A stretch of DNA of 64,000 nt, taken from DASSTY01 sp035760645. GTDB lineage: Bacteria; Gemmatimonadota; Gemmatimonadetes; Gemmatimonadales; GWC2-71-9. The stretch is taken from assembly GCA_035760645.1 (NCBI GenBank), contig DASTSO010000117.1:62001-126000 (forward strand), given 5' to 3'. Made by a program: the position numbers and the translations under genes. The notes under the pieces were generated by a model. The model did not search any database. It was given only the letters and a program-made list of their open reading frames with translations, and was not told where the DNA came from. The number at the start of each line of letters is the position of its first letter. Positions within the stretch are counted from its first letter, which is position 1. Below, piece by piece: positions 53,572 through 60,989 of the stretch.

Positions 53572-53925
53572 ATGTCGATCCTGAACCGGCTCAACCGCGA
53601 GCTCGAGACCTTCGGCCGCAAGGCCCAGGCGGCGCTCGACGAGGGGAAGCTGCAGCTGGAGCTGGTGCGCCTGCGCCGCCAGCGCGACACCACGGCCCGC
53701 GAGCTCGGCCTGCTGGTCCACCGCCGCGAGCGCACCGGTGAGGCCGAGCCCCGGCGGATCGAAGCGCTGATGGCTCGCATCGACCACCTCGAGGCCGAGA
53801 TCGCGCGGGTGCAGCGCGAGGTGGCGGCCGAGAAGGGGGAAACGGTCACGGTGGACGCCGCGCCGATGCCGACTCGGGGCGAGGACGGGCAGCCTGGTCC
53901 CGGGCCGGCGGGACCCACCGCCTGA
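53572..53925 (+). CDS. Small coiled-coil protein, ECF-controlled candidate
   Basis: 117 residues from ATG 53572 with GGAGG 6 nt upstream (an in-frame GTG at 53566 lies closer to the SD). Residues about 1-95 are almost wholly charged helix with heptads (LNRELETFGRKAQAALDEGK, ARIDHLEAEIARVQREV), then a Gly/Pro tail. No signal peptide, so cytoplasmic. No family recognised. The ECF-type promoter suggests an envelope- or stress-response role. Confidence 0.65.
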   Translation: MSILNRLNRELETFGRKAQAALDEGKLQLELVRLRRQRDTTARELGLLVHRRERTGEAEPRRIEALMARIDHLEAEIARVQREVAAEKGETVTVDAAPMPTRGEDGQPGPGPAGPTA

Positions 53926-53961
53926 GCCGCCTGGACGGGTAGCGGGTCGGTGGCTGCGGGT

Positions 53962-54010
53962 AACGAGAAGCCCTCCGGTGCGCGCGATGCGCACCGGAGG
54001 GCTTCTCGTT
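53962..54010. terminator. Bidirectional 22-bp hairpin terminator
   Basis: Perfect 22-bp stem (53962-53983 with 53989-54010) and a 5-nt loop, located between two convergent genes. Confidence 0.85.
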
Positions 54011-54041
54011 CAACGGTACCGCCGACCGCCCGTCCGTCGGC

Positions 54042-55334
54042 TCAGTACTCCGGCGGCAGGGTCCGATACCGCTGGAACAGCTCCGTCTGGCGGTTCGTCA
54101 GCGGCACGTCGCGGCCGCCGATGAAGACGTGCTCCGCCTGGCTCGCGAAGTCGAGCGGATCGCCCGACCAGACGACGAGGTCGGCCGCCTTGCCGGGCTG
54201 GAGCGTGCCGTAGCTCGTGCCGAGCCCGAACGCCTGCGCGGGGGCGAGGGTGATCGCGGCGAGCGCCTGGTCCCACGGCATCCCGTTGCGTACCGCCTCG
54301 CCCGCGGCGAAGCGGAGATTGCGCGCGTGCCAGCTCCCGACGCCGTCGGAGATGAGCACCGGCACGCCGGCCTTCGCGAGGATCGCGGCGTTGTCGAGCC
54401 GGGCGCCGAGGCCGTCGAAGCTGGGGATGTCGGTGTAGGGCACGACGATCACCGGCACCTTCGCCGCCGCGAGCTCCGGAGCGACCTGCCACGCCTCGGC
54501 GCCGCCCGAGAGGACGAGCCGGAGGCGGAATTCGCGCGCCACGCGGAGGGCGTTCTCGATGTCGCTGCGGCGATTGGCGACCACGGCGAGCGGCAGCTCG
54601 CCGCGCAGCACCGGCTGCAGCGCCTCGAGCTCGGGGATCGGCGCCGCGAGTGGGCGGATCTGGTTGCGCTGCGCGTCCGCCCGGCGCTCGCGATAGGCGA
54701 TCGCGTCGCGCAGGATCTGCCGCAGGCGCTCGATCACGCCGCCGCGGCTCCCGCCGCCCGCCGCCTTGCTGTTCTCGCTCAGGTCCACCACCATCGCGGC
54801 CGGCGCGCGGAGCGCCATCGAGTCGGTGTTGTCGCCCGCGAGGGCGATGACGACCGCCTGGCCCACGATGAGCCCGCCGGTCGGCGAGGTGAGCGTCTTG
54901 GTGATGCCCTGCGCCCGTGCGATCGGCAGCGTGATCGCCGCGGGGTTCACCGCGTCGAGAGCGTTGAACGAGGCGTCGACGTCGCCTTCCTTCGAGCTCT
55001 CGTCGGTCTGCTCCTGCGCGCCGCCCTCGGTGAGGATGAGGCCGAGCGCGGAGGCGGGGTGCATGAGGCCCGGCGTAATCACCTTGCCGGCGGCATCGAG
55101 CCGCCGGGCGTCGGACGGCACGGCGAGATCGGGCCCGCCGACGGCCACGATGCGGCCGCCGCGCAGGAGGATCGTGCCGCGCTCGATCTTCGGCCCGCTC
55201 ACGGGATAGATCGTCGCACCCGTGATCGCCACCGCCGTGGCCGGAGCGGGCGTCTGGGCCGCGAGCGGCGCGCCCGCGAGGGCCAGGGCGAGCGCGAGCG
55301 CCGTGAGGCGAGTCATCATCGTCTGCGTCCTCAT
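54042..55334 (-). CDS. Amidohydrolase-family protein lacking metal ligands (pseudoenzyme candidate)
   Basis: 430 residues with an N-terminal signal peptide (ALALALALAGAPLAAQ). The fold is that of the amidohydrolase superfamily (GATIYPVSGPKIERGTILL, APAQAFGLGTSYGTLQPGKA), but the metal HxH that should follow GKVITPGL is replaced by MHPASALGL, and the later His positions read VANRRSD and LSGGAEAW. So catalysis by the usual metal mechanism is unlikely. Coupled (ATGA) to the intact paralog before it, so it may be a structural partner in a heteromer. Periplasmic. Confidence 0.85.
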   Translation of the reverse strand: MRTQTMMTRLTALALALALAGAPLAAQTPAPATAVAITGATIYPVSGPKIERGTILLRGGRIVAVGGPDLAVPSDARRLDAAGKVITPGLMHPASALGLILTEGGAQEQTDESSKEGDVDASFNALDAVNPAAITLPIARAQGITKTLTSPTGGLIVGQAVVIALAGDNTDSMALRAPAAMVVDLSENSKAAGGGSRGGVIERLRQILRDAIAYRERRADAQRNQIRPLAAPIPELEALQPVLRGELPLAVVANRRSDIENALRVAREFRLRLVLSGGAEAWQVAPELAAAKVPVIVVPYTDIPSFDGLGARLDNAAILAKAGVPVLISDGVGSWHARNLRFAAGEAVRNGMPWDQALAAITLAPAQAFGLGTSYGTLQPGKAADLVVWSGDPLDFASQAEHVFIGGRDVPLTNRQTELFQRYRTLPPEY

Positions 55335-56734
55335 CGGCCGACCCCCGGTTCGGCGGTGCCGAGATTGAAGTCCGTCCGGTACTGGTGCTTCGGATCGAGG
55401 CGATCGAAGGCGAGCCAGCCGTCGTTGTAGACCTTCTCCGCCTTGGTGTAGACGCTGAACGGGTCGCCCGACCAGAGGACGACGTCGGCGGCCTTGCCGG
55501 GCTCGAGCGTGCCCGTGACGCCGTCGATGCCGAGCGCCCAGGCGGGGTTCGCCGTGATCCAGCGGATCGCCTGCTCACGGGTGACGGGCACCCCGGCCTG
55601 GATGCCGGCGTACATCGCCTTCGCCGCGTCCTGGTTCATGCGCTGCAGCCCGTTCGGGTCGTCGGTGTGGATGATCGCGCGCGCCCCCGCCTGCTGCAGC
55701 AGCGCGGCGTTCTGCGGAATGCCGTCGAGCGCCTCCATCTTGAAGCCCCACCAGTCGGACCAGACCGACGCGCCGACGCTGTCGCGCGCGAGGAGATCGG
55801 CCACCTTGTACGCCTCGACCGCATGGTGGAAGGAGCGGATCCTGAAGCCGAACTCGCGCGCGAGGTCGAGCATGAAGGCCATCTCGTGCGCCCCGTAGCA
55901 GTGGTTGTGCACGAGGATGTTGCCGCGCAGCACCTCGGCGAGGGTCTCGTTGCCGAGATCCCGCGTCGGCGGATTGCCCGCGTGCTTCGCGTTCCAATCG
56001 TCCCAGGCCTGCCGGTACTTCTGGGCCGCGATGAACGCCTCGCGGTAGCCGCGCATGTTGCCCATGCGCGTCGAGGGGCCGCGGCCGCGGTAGACGCGCT
56101 TCGGGTTCTCGCCGCACGCCATCTTGAGCCCGTAGGGCGCGCCCGGGAACTTCATCTCCTGCACCGTGCGCGCAGGAATGAGCCGCACCACCACGGAGCG
56201 CCCACCGATCAGGTTTGCGGATCCGGGGAGGATCTGGATCGTCGTCACGCCACCCGCAATGCCGAGCGGGATCTGCGGGTCCTGCGGCCACACGCTGTGC
56301 TCGGCCCAGACGTCGGCCGTGACCGGGTTGGTCGCCTCGTTGCCGTCCGACTGGCTCGGCGTGCCCGGTGCGGGATAGACGCCGAGGTGGCTGTGCGTGT
56401 CGATGAGCCCGGGCGTCACCCACTTGCCCGTGCCGTCGATCACGACGGTGCCCTCGGGGGCATCGAGGTCCTTGCCGACCGCGACGATCTTGCCGTCGCG
56501 GAAGAGCACCGACGCCCCGTGCAGCTCGGGACCGGCGGCGGTGAGGACGTTGGCGTTCCGGATCAGCACCGGCGGATACGGCCGCCGACGATAGGTGGAC
56601 GGGTACTGCGCCGCGGCGGCGTGCGCGGTGTCCGCGGCCGGCGCGACCGCGGTCGCGGGCTGCGCACGCCCGCCGCACCCCGCGAGGCCGAGCCCCGCGG
56701 CGAGCGCGGTGGTGAGGACGAGTCGTCGGGTCAT
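55331..56734 (-). CDS. Amidohydrolase, lipoprotein, intact metal site
   Basis: 467 residues with lipobox GLAGC (Cys at residue 20). Metal motif GLIDTHSHLGVYP is intact, with later His in LVHNHCYGAHE and SFHHAVEAYK and Asp in HTDDPNGL. Resembles imidazolonepropionase/prolidase-like periplasmic amidohydrolases that act on peptides or cyclic amides; substrate unknown. First gene of a two-gene unit with the degenerate paralog, 24 bases after the end of the divergent-side gene glpQ-like. Confidence 0.9.
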   Translation of the reverse strand: MTRRLVLTTALAAGLGLAGCGGRAQPATAVAPAADTAHAAAAQYPSTYRRRPYPPVLIRNANVLTAAGPELHGASVLFRDGKIVAVGKDLDAPEGTVVIDGTGKWVTPGLIDTHSHLGVYPAPGTPSQSDGNEATNPVTADVWAEHSVWPQDPQIPLGIAGGVTTIQILPGSANLIGGRSVVVRLIPARTVQEMKFPGAPYGLKMACGENPKRVYRGRGPSTRMGNMRGYREAFIAAQKYRQAWDDWNAKHAGNPPTRDLGNETLAEVLRGNILVHNHCYGAHEMAFMLDLAREFGFRIRSFHHAVEAYKVADLLARDSVGASVWSDWWGFKMEALDGIPQNAALLQQAGARAIIHTDDPNGLQRMNQDAAKAMYAGIQAGVPVTREQAIRWITANPAWALGIDGVTGTLEPGKAADVVLWSGDPFSVYTKAEKVYNDGWLAFDRLDPKHQYRTDFNLGTAEPGVGR

Positions 56735-56758
56735 GTGATGGGGTGGAGTGTGAGGGGG

Positions 56759-57460
56759 TCAGCGGCCGGCGTCGCCGCCCACGGGCGGGGCGGCGACGCG
56801 GAGCCGGTCGGGGAAGTTGCCGCAGAGACCGTCGACGCCGAGCTGGGCGAGGCGGGCGGCCTCGCCGATGTCGTTCACGGTCCAGGCGACGAGCTGCAGG
56901 CCCGCGTCGTGGACGAGGTCCACGAGGGCCTCGTCGATCATGTGCGCCTCCTGCCAGAGCGTCACCGCGCCGGCGGCGCGCAGCGCGGCGACCGGATCGA
57001 GGAGGTACGACGAGAGCAGACAGCCGCGCCGGAGCCCGGGACGGCGCGCGCCCAGCCGCGCGATGATCCGGTGGTCGAAGCCGTGCACGGCGTAGCGCCC
57101 GGGCCGGGGGCCGGCATCGAGCACGGCCAGGAAGGCCTCGTCGTGCGCAGGGGCGAGACTCTTCACCTCGATCCACGCGTCGCAGCCGTCGAGGAGCGCG
57201 AGTACCTCGGCGAGCAGCGGCGGCGGCTCGCCGTCGCGCAGCCGCACCTGGCGACATTCGGCGAGCGACAGATGGGCGATGGGGCCCAGTCCGGGGAGCT
57301 CCGGATCGTGATGCACGAGAATTGCGCCGTCGCGCGTGGCGTGCACGTCGAGCTCGACGCCGTCCGCATCGAGCATCACCGCACGCCGGAACGCGGCCAG
57401 CGAGTTTTCGTACTCGTAGCCCGAGGCGCCGCGGTGGGCGATGATGGCGGGGCGTTTCAT
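56759..57460 (-). CDS. Glycerophosphodiester phosphodiesterase
   Basis: 233 residues, no signal peptide, so cytoplasmic. GDPD motifs: IAHRGASGYEYENSLAAF (catalytic His and metal Glu), DGVELDVHATRDG, LVHHDPEL and WIEVKSL; C-terminal VAWTVND and DGLCGNFPD. Hydrolyses deacylated phospholipids to glycerol-3-phosphate and an alcohol. Start ATG 57460-57458; a longer frame to 57718 crosses the divergent gene. Possible promoter TTGGAC-N18-TTAACT with the -10 11 nt before the ATG. Confidence 0.92.
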   Translation of the reverse strand: MKRPAIIAHRGASGYEYENSLAAFRRAVMLDADGVELDVHATRDGAILVHHDPELPGLGPIAHLSLAECRQVRLRDGEPPPLLAEVLALLDGCDAWIEVKSLAPAHDEAFLAVLDAGPRPGRYAVHGFDHRIIARLGARRPGLRRGCLLSSYLLDPVAALRAAGAVTLWQEAHMIDEALVDLVHDAGLQLVAWTVNDIGEAARLAQLGVDGLCGNFPDRLRVAAPPVGGDAGR

Positions 57461-57471
57461 GGGTGCCGGCA

Positions 57472-57501
57472 AGTTAACATTCCCATTCCCCTTCCGTCCA
57501 A
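57472..57501 (-). promoter_or_regulatory. Possible promoter TTGGAC-N18-TTAACT of the phosphodiesterase gene
   Basis: Minus-strand -35 57501-57496 and -10 57477-57472; 11 nt to the ATG. Moderate match only. Confidence 0.4.
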
Positions 57502-57620
57502 CGACCGCATGACCGCGCTCAGCGGGCAGGAGCCGACCCCCGGGACCGGGACCGGGCCCGAGCCCTCGATGTCCCCGACGACCACGAGCTCGAGCGGAGC
57601 ACCCGCTCGAGGGAGGAAAC

Positions 57621-58154
57621 ATGATGCGGATGAAGCGACGGGCGCCGTGGCTCGCGCTGCTGGCGCTGGGGCTGGGAGGCGCGGCCCCCATGGCCGCGCA
57701 GACCGGCGCGGCGAACACCCGGAGCGGCGCCGTCCGTCAGGCGGTCGAAGTGCGCTTCGCCGAACGGGTGAGCGACGACCTGGAGCTCAGCGATGCGCAG
57801 GCCGCGAAGCTGCGCGCGAGCGTCGCCCGGTGGGCCGGCGAGCGGCGCCGGCTCGCCGCGCGGGAGCGCGACCTCCGGCGCACGCTTGCCGGCCAGCTCC
57901 GCCCCGGCGACGCGGCGGATGAGGACAAGGTGGCGGACCTGAGCGAGGAGCTGCTCGACCTGCGCGTGAAGTATGCGGAGACGTTCCGGGACGAGATGCA
58001 CGACCTGCGCGGCGTCCTCGATCCGGTGCAGCGCGCCCGCTTCTTCGCGATTCGCGAGCGGCTGTTGCAGCGGGTGCAGGAGCTCCGGCAGGATCGTCGA
58101 GCGGGCGCCGCCGCCGGTGGGACGGCGCCCCGACGGACCCGCGTCAGGCGCTGA
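57621..58154 (+). CDS. Spy/CpxP-like periplasmic protein
   Basis: 177 residues, ATG 57621 after GAGGGAGGAAAC. Signal peptide ending PMAAQ (about residue 27). The mature part is helical and charged: LELSDAQAAKLRASVARWAG, LRGVLDPVQRARFFAIRERL, like Spy or periplasmic heavy-metal-response proteins that hold an LTxxQ-type repeat (here LSDAQ and LDPVQ). Chaperone-like envelope stress role is inferred. Its 3' end overlaps the convergent pyrophosphatase gene by 11 bases. Confidence 0.7.
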   Translation: MMRMKRRAPWLALLALGLGGAAPMAAQTGAANTRSGAVRQAVEVRFAERVSDDLELSDAQAAKLRASVARWAGERRRLAARERDLRRTLAGQLRPGDAADEDKVADLSEELLDLRVKYAETFRDEMHDLRGVLDPVQRARFFAIRERLLQRVQELRQDRRAGAAAGGTAPRRTRVRR

Positions 58155-58728
58155 TCGCGCCCCCCCGGGGTCGGCCGAACTTCTGCTCGTAGTTCTCCAT
58201 CGCCTGCAGGATGGCGTGGCGGGCGGCCGCGGCGCCCTCGAAGCCCTTCGTCACGGTGCGGGTCCCCTCGAGGTCCTTGTAGACCTGGAAGAAATGCTCG
58301 ATCTCCTTGAGCGCGTGCGGCGGCACGTCGCCGAGATCGTTGATCCCGTCGCTGTAGGGGTCGCTCACGGGCACGGCGAGGACCTTCTCGTCGCCCTTGC
58401 CGCGATCGATGAGATGGAAGAGGCCGATCGGGCGGCAGTCCACCAGGCAGCCGGTGAAGACGGGGATCGTCATGAGGACGAGCACGTCGAGCGGGTCGCC
58501 GTCGTCGCCCAGGGTCCGCGGCAGGAAGCCGTAGTCGCCGGGATAGTGCACGGCGCTGTGCAGCACGCGGTCGAGCCGGTAGATGCCGAGCTCCTTGTCG
58601 AGCTCGTACTTGTTGCGCTCGTTCGCGGGGATCTCGATGACGGCGGAGACGATCTCGGGGGCACTCGGCCCGACCGGGATGTCGTGCCACGGGTGCAGGT
58701 GGTGACGCATGAGGTGAGGAACCGACAC
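58144..58728 (-). CDS. ppa: Inorganic pyrophosphatase (family I)
   Basis: 194 residues from GTG 58728-58726, chosen because GGAG sits 6 nt upstream; the ATG at 58710 lacks one. Family I marks: IEIPANERNKYELDKELG, VLHSAVHYPGDYGFLP, GDDGDPLDVLVL (metal Asp cluster) and VLAVPVSDPYSDGIND. Hydrolyses pyrophosphate from biosynthesis, cytoplasmic. Confidence 0.95.
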   Translation of the reverse strand: MSVPHLMRHHLHPWHDIPVGPSAPEIVSAVIEIPANERNKYELDKELGIYRLDRVLHSAVHYPGDYGFLPRTLGDDGDPLDVLVLMTIPVFTGCLVDCRPIGLFHLIDRGKGDEKVLAVPVSDPYSDGINDLGDVPPHALKEIEHFFQVYKDLEGTRTVTKGFEGAAAARHAILQAMENYEQKFGRPRGGAISA

Positions 58729-58775
58729 GACGCTCTCCAGTGAGTGACCCGGCCCCGGACGGGCCGCCGGGCACA

Positions 58776-58804
58776 AAGGTAGACACGGGCCGCGTCGCCA
58801 CCAA
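58776..58804 (-). promoter_or_regulatory. ppa promoter TTGGTG-N17-TACCTT
   Basis: Minus-strand -35 58804-58799, -10 58781-58776, 17-nt spacer; predicted start near 58769, leader about 40 nt. Confidence 0.6.
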
Positions 58805-58883
58805 CCCCGCCGGGCCGCGGCGCCTTGCGCCAGCCGGGGCCGGGTCCCAACTTACCCGCCGTCGCCGGCCCCCGTGGCCGCCG

Positions 58884-58968
58884 GCCCGAGTGGCGGAATG
58901 GCAGACGCAGCGGACTCAAAATCCGTCGAGGGGAGACCCTCGTGTGGGTTCGACTCCCACCTCGGGCA
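58884..58968 (+). tRNA. tRNA-Leu (anticodon CAA)
   Basis: Acceptor arms 58884-58890 and 58961-58967 pair over 7 bp, discriminator A at 58968. D-arm GGCGGAATGGCAGACGC, anticodon loop CTCAAAA (anticodon CAA, reads UUG), long variable stem CGAGGG-GAGA-CCCTCG typical of class II tRNAs, and T arm GTGGG-TTCGACT-CCCAC. CCA is not encoded. Confidence 0.95.
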
Positions 58969-58995
58969 TTCGCCCGCCCGACGCGGGCCCGACGC

Positions 58996-59035
58996 CGAAC
59001 GGCGCGGGAGAGCGATCGCTCTCCCGCGCCGTTCG
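58996..59035. terminator. 40-nt perfect palindrome after tRNA-Leu
   Basis: Arms 58996-59015 and 59016-59035 are exact reverse complements centred on GCGATCGC. It lies between the tRNA and the convergent Usp gene, as a bidirectional terminator would. Confidence 0.75.
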
Positions 59036-59077
59036 TGCGCTCCGGCTCGCCGGTCGGGCCGCAGCGGAGGCCGCGGC

Positions 59078-60040
59078 TCACCGCGCGCCGAGCTCGCCGC
59101 CCCGCGCGACGAGGGTCGGCACCGAGGCGCCGCGCACCACCCGGTCCATGACGCTGCCGAGCAGGAACCGATCCGCGCCGCCGCGCGCACGCGCGGCCAT
59201 GGCGATGAGGTCGACCGCTTCGCCGGTCGCGAGGTCGAGGATCGCGCCCGCGGGGCTCGCGCCGACGGTCACGATGCCGCGGGCCCGGATCCCGCGATCC
59301 TGCAGCCGGGCCACGGCGGCGTCCAGGTACTGCGTCGCGATCTCCCGCTGCACGGCCAGCGCGCCGCCGGTCCAGTCGGGGCCGCCGTGGGGCAGGACGT
59401 CCGGCGCCAGCCAGGGGAGCGGGACGATGACCCGCCCCAGCAGCAGCTCGGGCAGGTCGGCCCCGGCCGACGAGGCCGGCATGAGGTCGAGGGCGGCGTC
59501 GATCGCCCGCTCGGCCTCCGGCGATCCGTCGAGCGGCACCAGGACGCGATGGAATGCGGCGCGCGCGGCGGCGGGCGTCGCGCTCTCGGCGCGCAGGACC
59601 AGACAGGGGCGGGTGGAGCGCCGGAGCAGCCCCTCTGCCACGCTGCCGATCAGGAAGCGGCCGATCGCGCCGCGGCCGTGCGTCGTCATGACGACGAGGT
59701 CGATGCTGTTCGCCGCGGCGTAGGCGTCGAGCTGCTCGGGCACCGGGGCGCCCCCGTCGAGCACCTCGGTGCGGACCGCGTGGTCCGGCGGCAGGTCGAG
59801 GGCCCGGCGGGTGCGCTCGAGATGGGCCGTGAGCTCACGACACTGCGCCCGGTCAAGCTCTTCCGAGGCGGCGGCGACCGCGACCGCGGCGCCCATCGCC
59901 AGCAGGGCCGCGGCGGCGGAGTGGTGCACGGAAACGAGGTGCAGCTCCGCGTCGGTGCGGCGGGCGATGGCCGCGGCGGGGCCGACGGCCCGGTCGGCGA
60001 GGGCCGAGCCGTCGAGCGGAACGAGGATGCGGCGCGGCAT
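59078..60040 (-). CDS. Tandem universal stress protein (two UspA domains)
   Basis: 320 residues. Domain 1 (1-150) starts RILVPLDGSALADRA and has the nucleotide-binding GRGAIGRFLIGSVAE; domain 2 (about 162-315) starts RVLVPLDGSPEAERA and has ARGGADRFLLGSVMD. In the second the first Gly-rich part is changed (ARGGAD), so ATP binding there may differ. Adjacent to a CBS-pair gene, a frequent partnership in stress or energy sensing. Confidence 0.92.
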   Translation of the reverse strand: MPRRILVPLDGSALADRAVGPAAAIARRTDAELHLVSVHHSAAAALLAMGAAVAVAAASEELDRAQCRELTAHLERTRRALDLPPDHAVRTEVLDGGAPVPEQLDAYAAANSIDLVVMTTHGRGAIGRFLIGSVAEGLLRRSTRPCLVLRAESATPAAARAAFHRVLVPLDGSPEAERAIDAALDLMPASSAGADLPELLLGRVIVPLPWLAPDVLPHGGPDWTGGALAVQREIATQYLDAAVARLQDRGIRARGIVTVGASPAGAILDLATGEAVDLIAMAARARGGADRFLLGSVMDRVVRGASVPTLVARGGELGAR

Positions 60041-60059
60041 GAACCGCCCGGCGCCCGCG

Positions 60060-60461
60060 TCAGACCCGCCCGTGCGCGAGCGCGCGCACGAGGTCGCTCT
60101 GCGAGATCACGCCGACCAGCTTCCCCTGCGACGTGACGAACAGCCGGTGCACGTCCGCGTAGAGCATCTGCTGCGCCGCCTCCCGCGCCTCGGCCTCGGG
60201 CTCGATGGTGAGCGGCTCGCGCGTCATGATCTCGGCGACCAGGGTGCGCTCGAAGAGCATGTCCCGCGCCTCGCTGTCCTGGGTCGAGGCCTCGGCCTGG
60301 AGGATGTCGGACGTGGACAGCACGCCGACGAACAGCCCGTTGGTCGTCGTGACCGCGAGCGCGGAGATGTGCTCGTCCGCCAGCCGGCCGACGGCTTCGG
60401 CCACGGTGGCGTCACTCTCGATGGAGACCACGTCGGTGGTCATCAGCTCGGCGACTCTCAT
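60060..60461 (-). CDS. CBS-pair protein
   Basis: 133 residues made only of two CBS motifs (VAELMTTDVVSIESDATV and VAEIMTREPLTIEPEAEA; VGVLSTSDIL and VGVISQSDLV). Start ATG has GGAGG 5 nt upstream. Such stand-alone CBS pairs bind adenine nucleotides and regulate other proteins. Transcribed before the Usp gene, 19 bases apart, so probably one unit. Confidence 0.9.
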   Translation of the reverse strand: MRVAELMTTDVVSIESDATVAEAVGRLADEHISALAVTTTNGLFVGVLSTSDILQAEASTQDSEARDMLFERTLVAEIMTREPLTIEPEAEAREAAQQMLYADVHRLFVTSQGKLVGVISQSDLVRALAHGRV

Positions 60462-60595
60462 GGGATCCTCCGGTTCGGGGAACAGGCGCGGGGTCCGGTT
60501 CGGGGCGGGCGCCCTACGGACCAGGATACGCTTCGCGAACCAAGCGGGCGTGAGTCGCGGGTGAGGACTTCTTCATCCTCGCTTCCCCGGGGTGC

Positions 60596-60601
60596 TAAGA
60601 T
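60596..60601 (+). promoter_or_regulatory. -10 TAAGAT, leaderless geometry
   Basis: 8 nt before ATG 60610; -35 TTCATC at 18 nt spacing is weak. Confidence 0.4.
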
Positions 60602-60609
60602 TGAACGCC

Positions 60610-60957
60610 ATGGAAGTCCAGATTTTCGGCGTGAAGAAGAGCCCCGCCACCCGGGCCGCCCTGCGATTCTTCGCGGAGCGGCGGGTGAAGACCCATTTCG
60701 TCGACCTGCAGGAGCGGGCGGCCGCGCCCGGCGAGCTGCGGCGCTTCGCGCAGAAGTTCGGCGTGCTGGCGCTGGTGGATACCCAGTCGCGGCGGTTCGC
60801 CGACCTCGGGCTGCGGGCCGCGCGCCTCTCCGAGGAGCGGTGGCTCGACAAGCTCGTCGAGGAGCCGCTGCTGCTGAAGATGCCGCTGGTGCGCTGGCAG
60901 CAGCGGCTCACGATCGGCCCGGCGGAGGAGGAGTGGCGCACGTGGACCGGCAAGTGA
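60610..60957 (+). CDS. ArsC/Spx-family protein without the catalytic cysteine
   Basis: 115 residues from ATG 60610 (GTG 60592 would add six). The thioredoxin-like ArsC/Spx fold is clear: VQIFGVKKSPATRAALRFFAERRV, HFVDLQERAAAPGELRRF, EEPLLLKMPLVRWQQRLTIG. Where arsenate reductases and Spx have Cys (or CxxC), here the loop reads KKSPATRAA, and the protein has no Cys at all. So it is not an arsenate reductase; a regulatory or binding role is possible. Leaderless message likely. 32 bases before the ABC-F gene. Confidence 0.8.
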   Translation: MEVQIFGVKKSPATRAALRFFAERRVKTHFVDLQERAAAPGELRRFAQKFGVLALVDTQSRRFADLGLRAARLSEERWLDKLVEEPLLLKMPLVRWQQRLTIGPAEEEWRTWTGK

Positions 60958-60989
60958 GTCAGGAGTGAGCGGGAAGTGAGTCAGGAGCG

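Noticed and set aside
57509..57922. Plus-strand frame MTALSGQEPTPGTG upstream of the Spy-like gene
   Set aside because: Low-complexity, crosses the Spy-like gene in another frame and lacks a Shine-Dalgarno.
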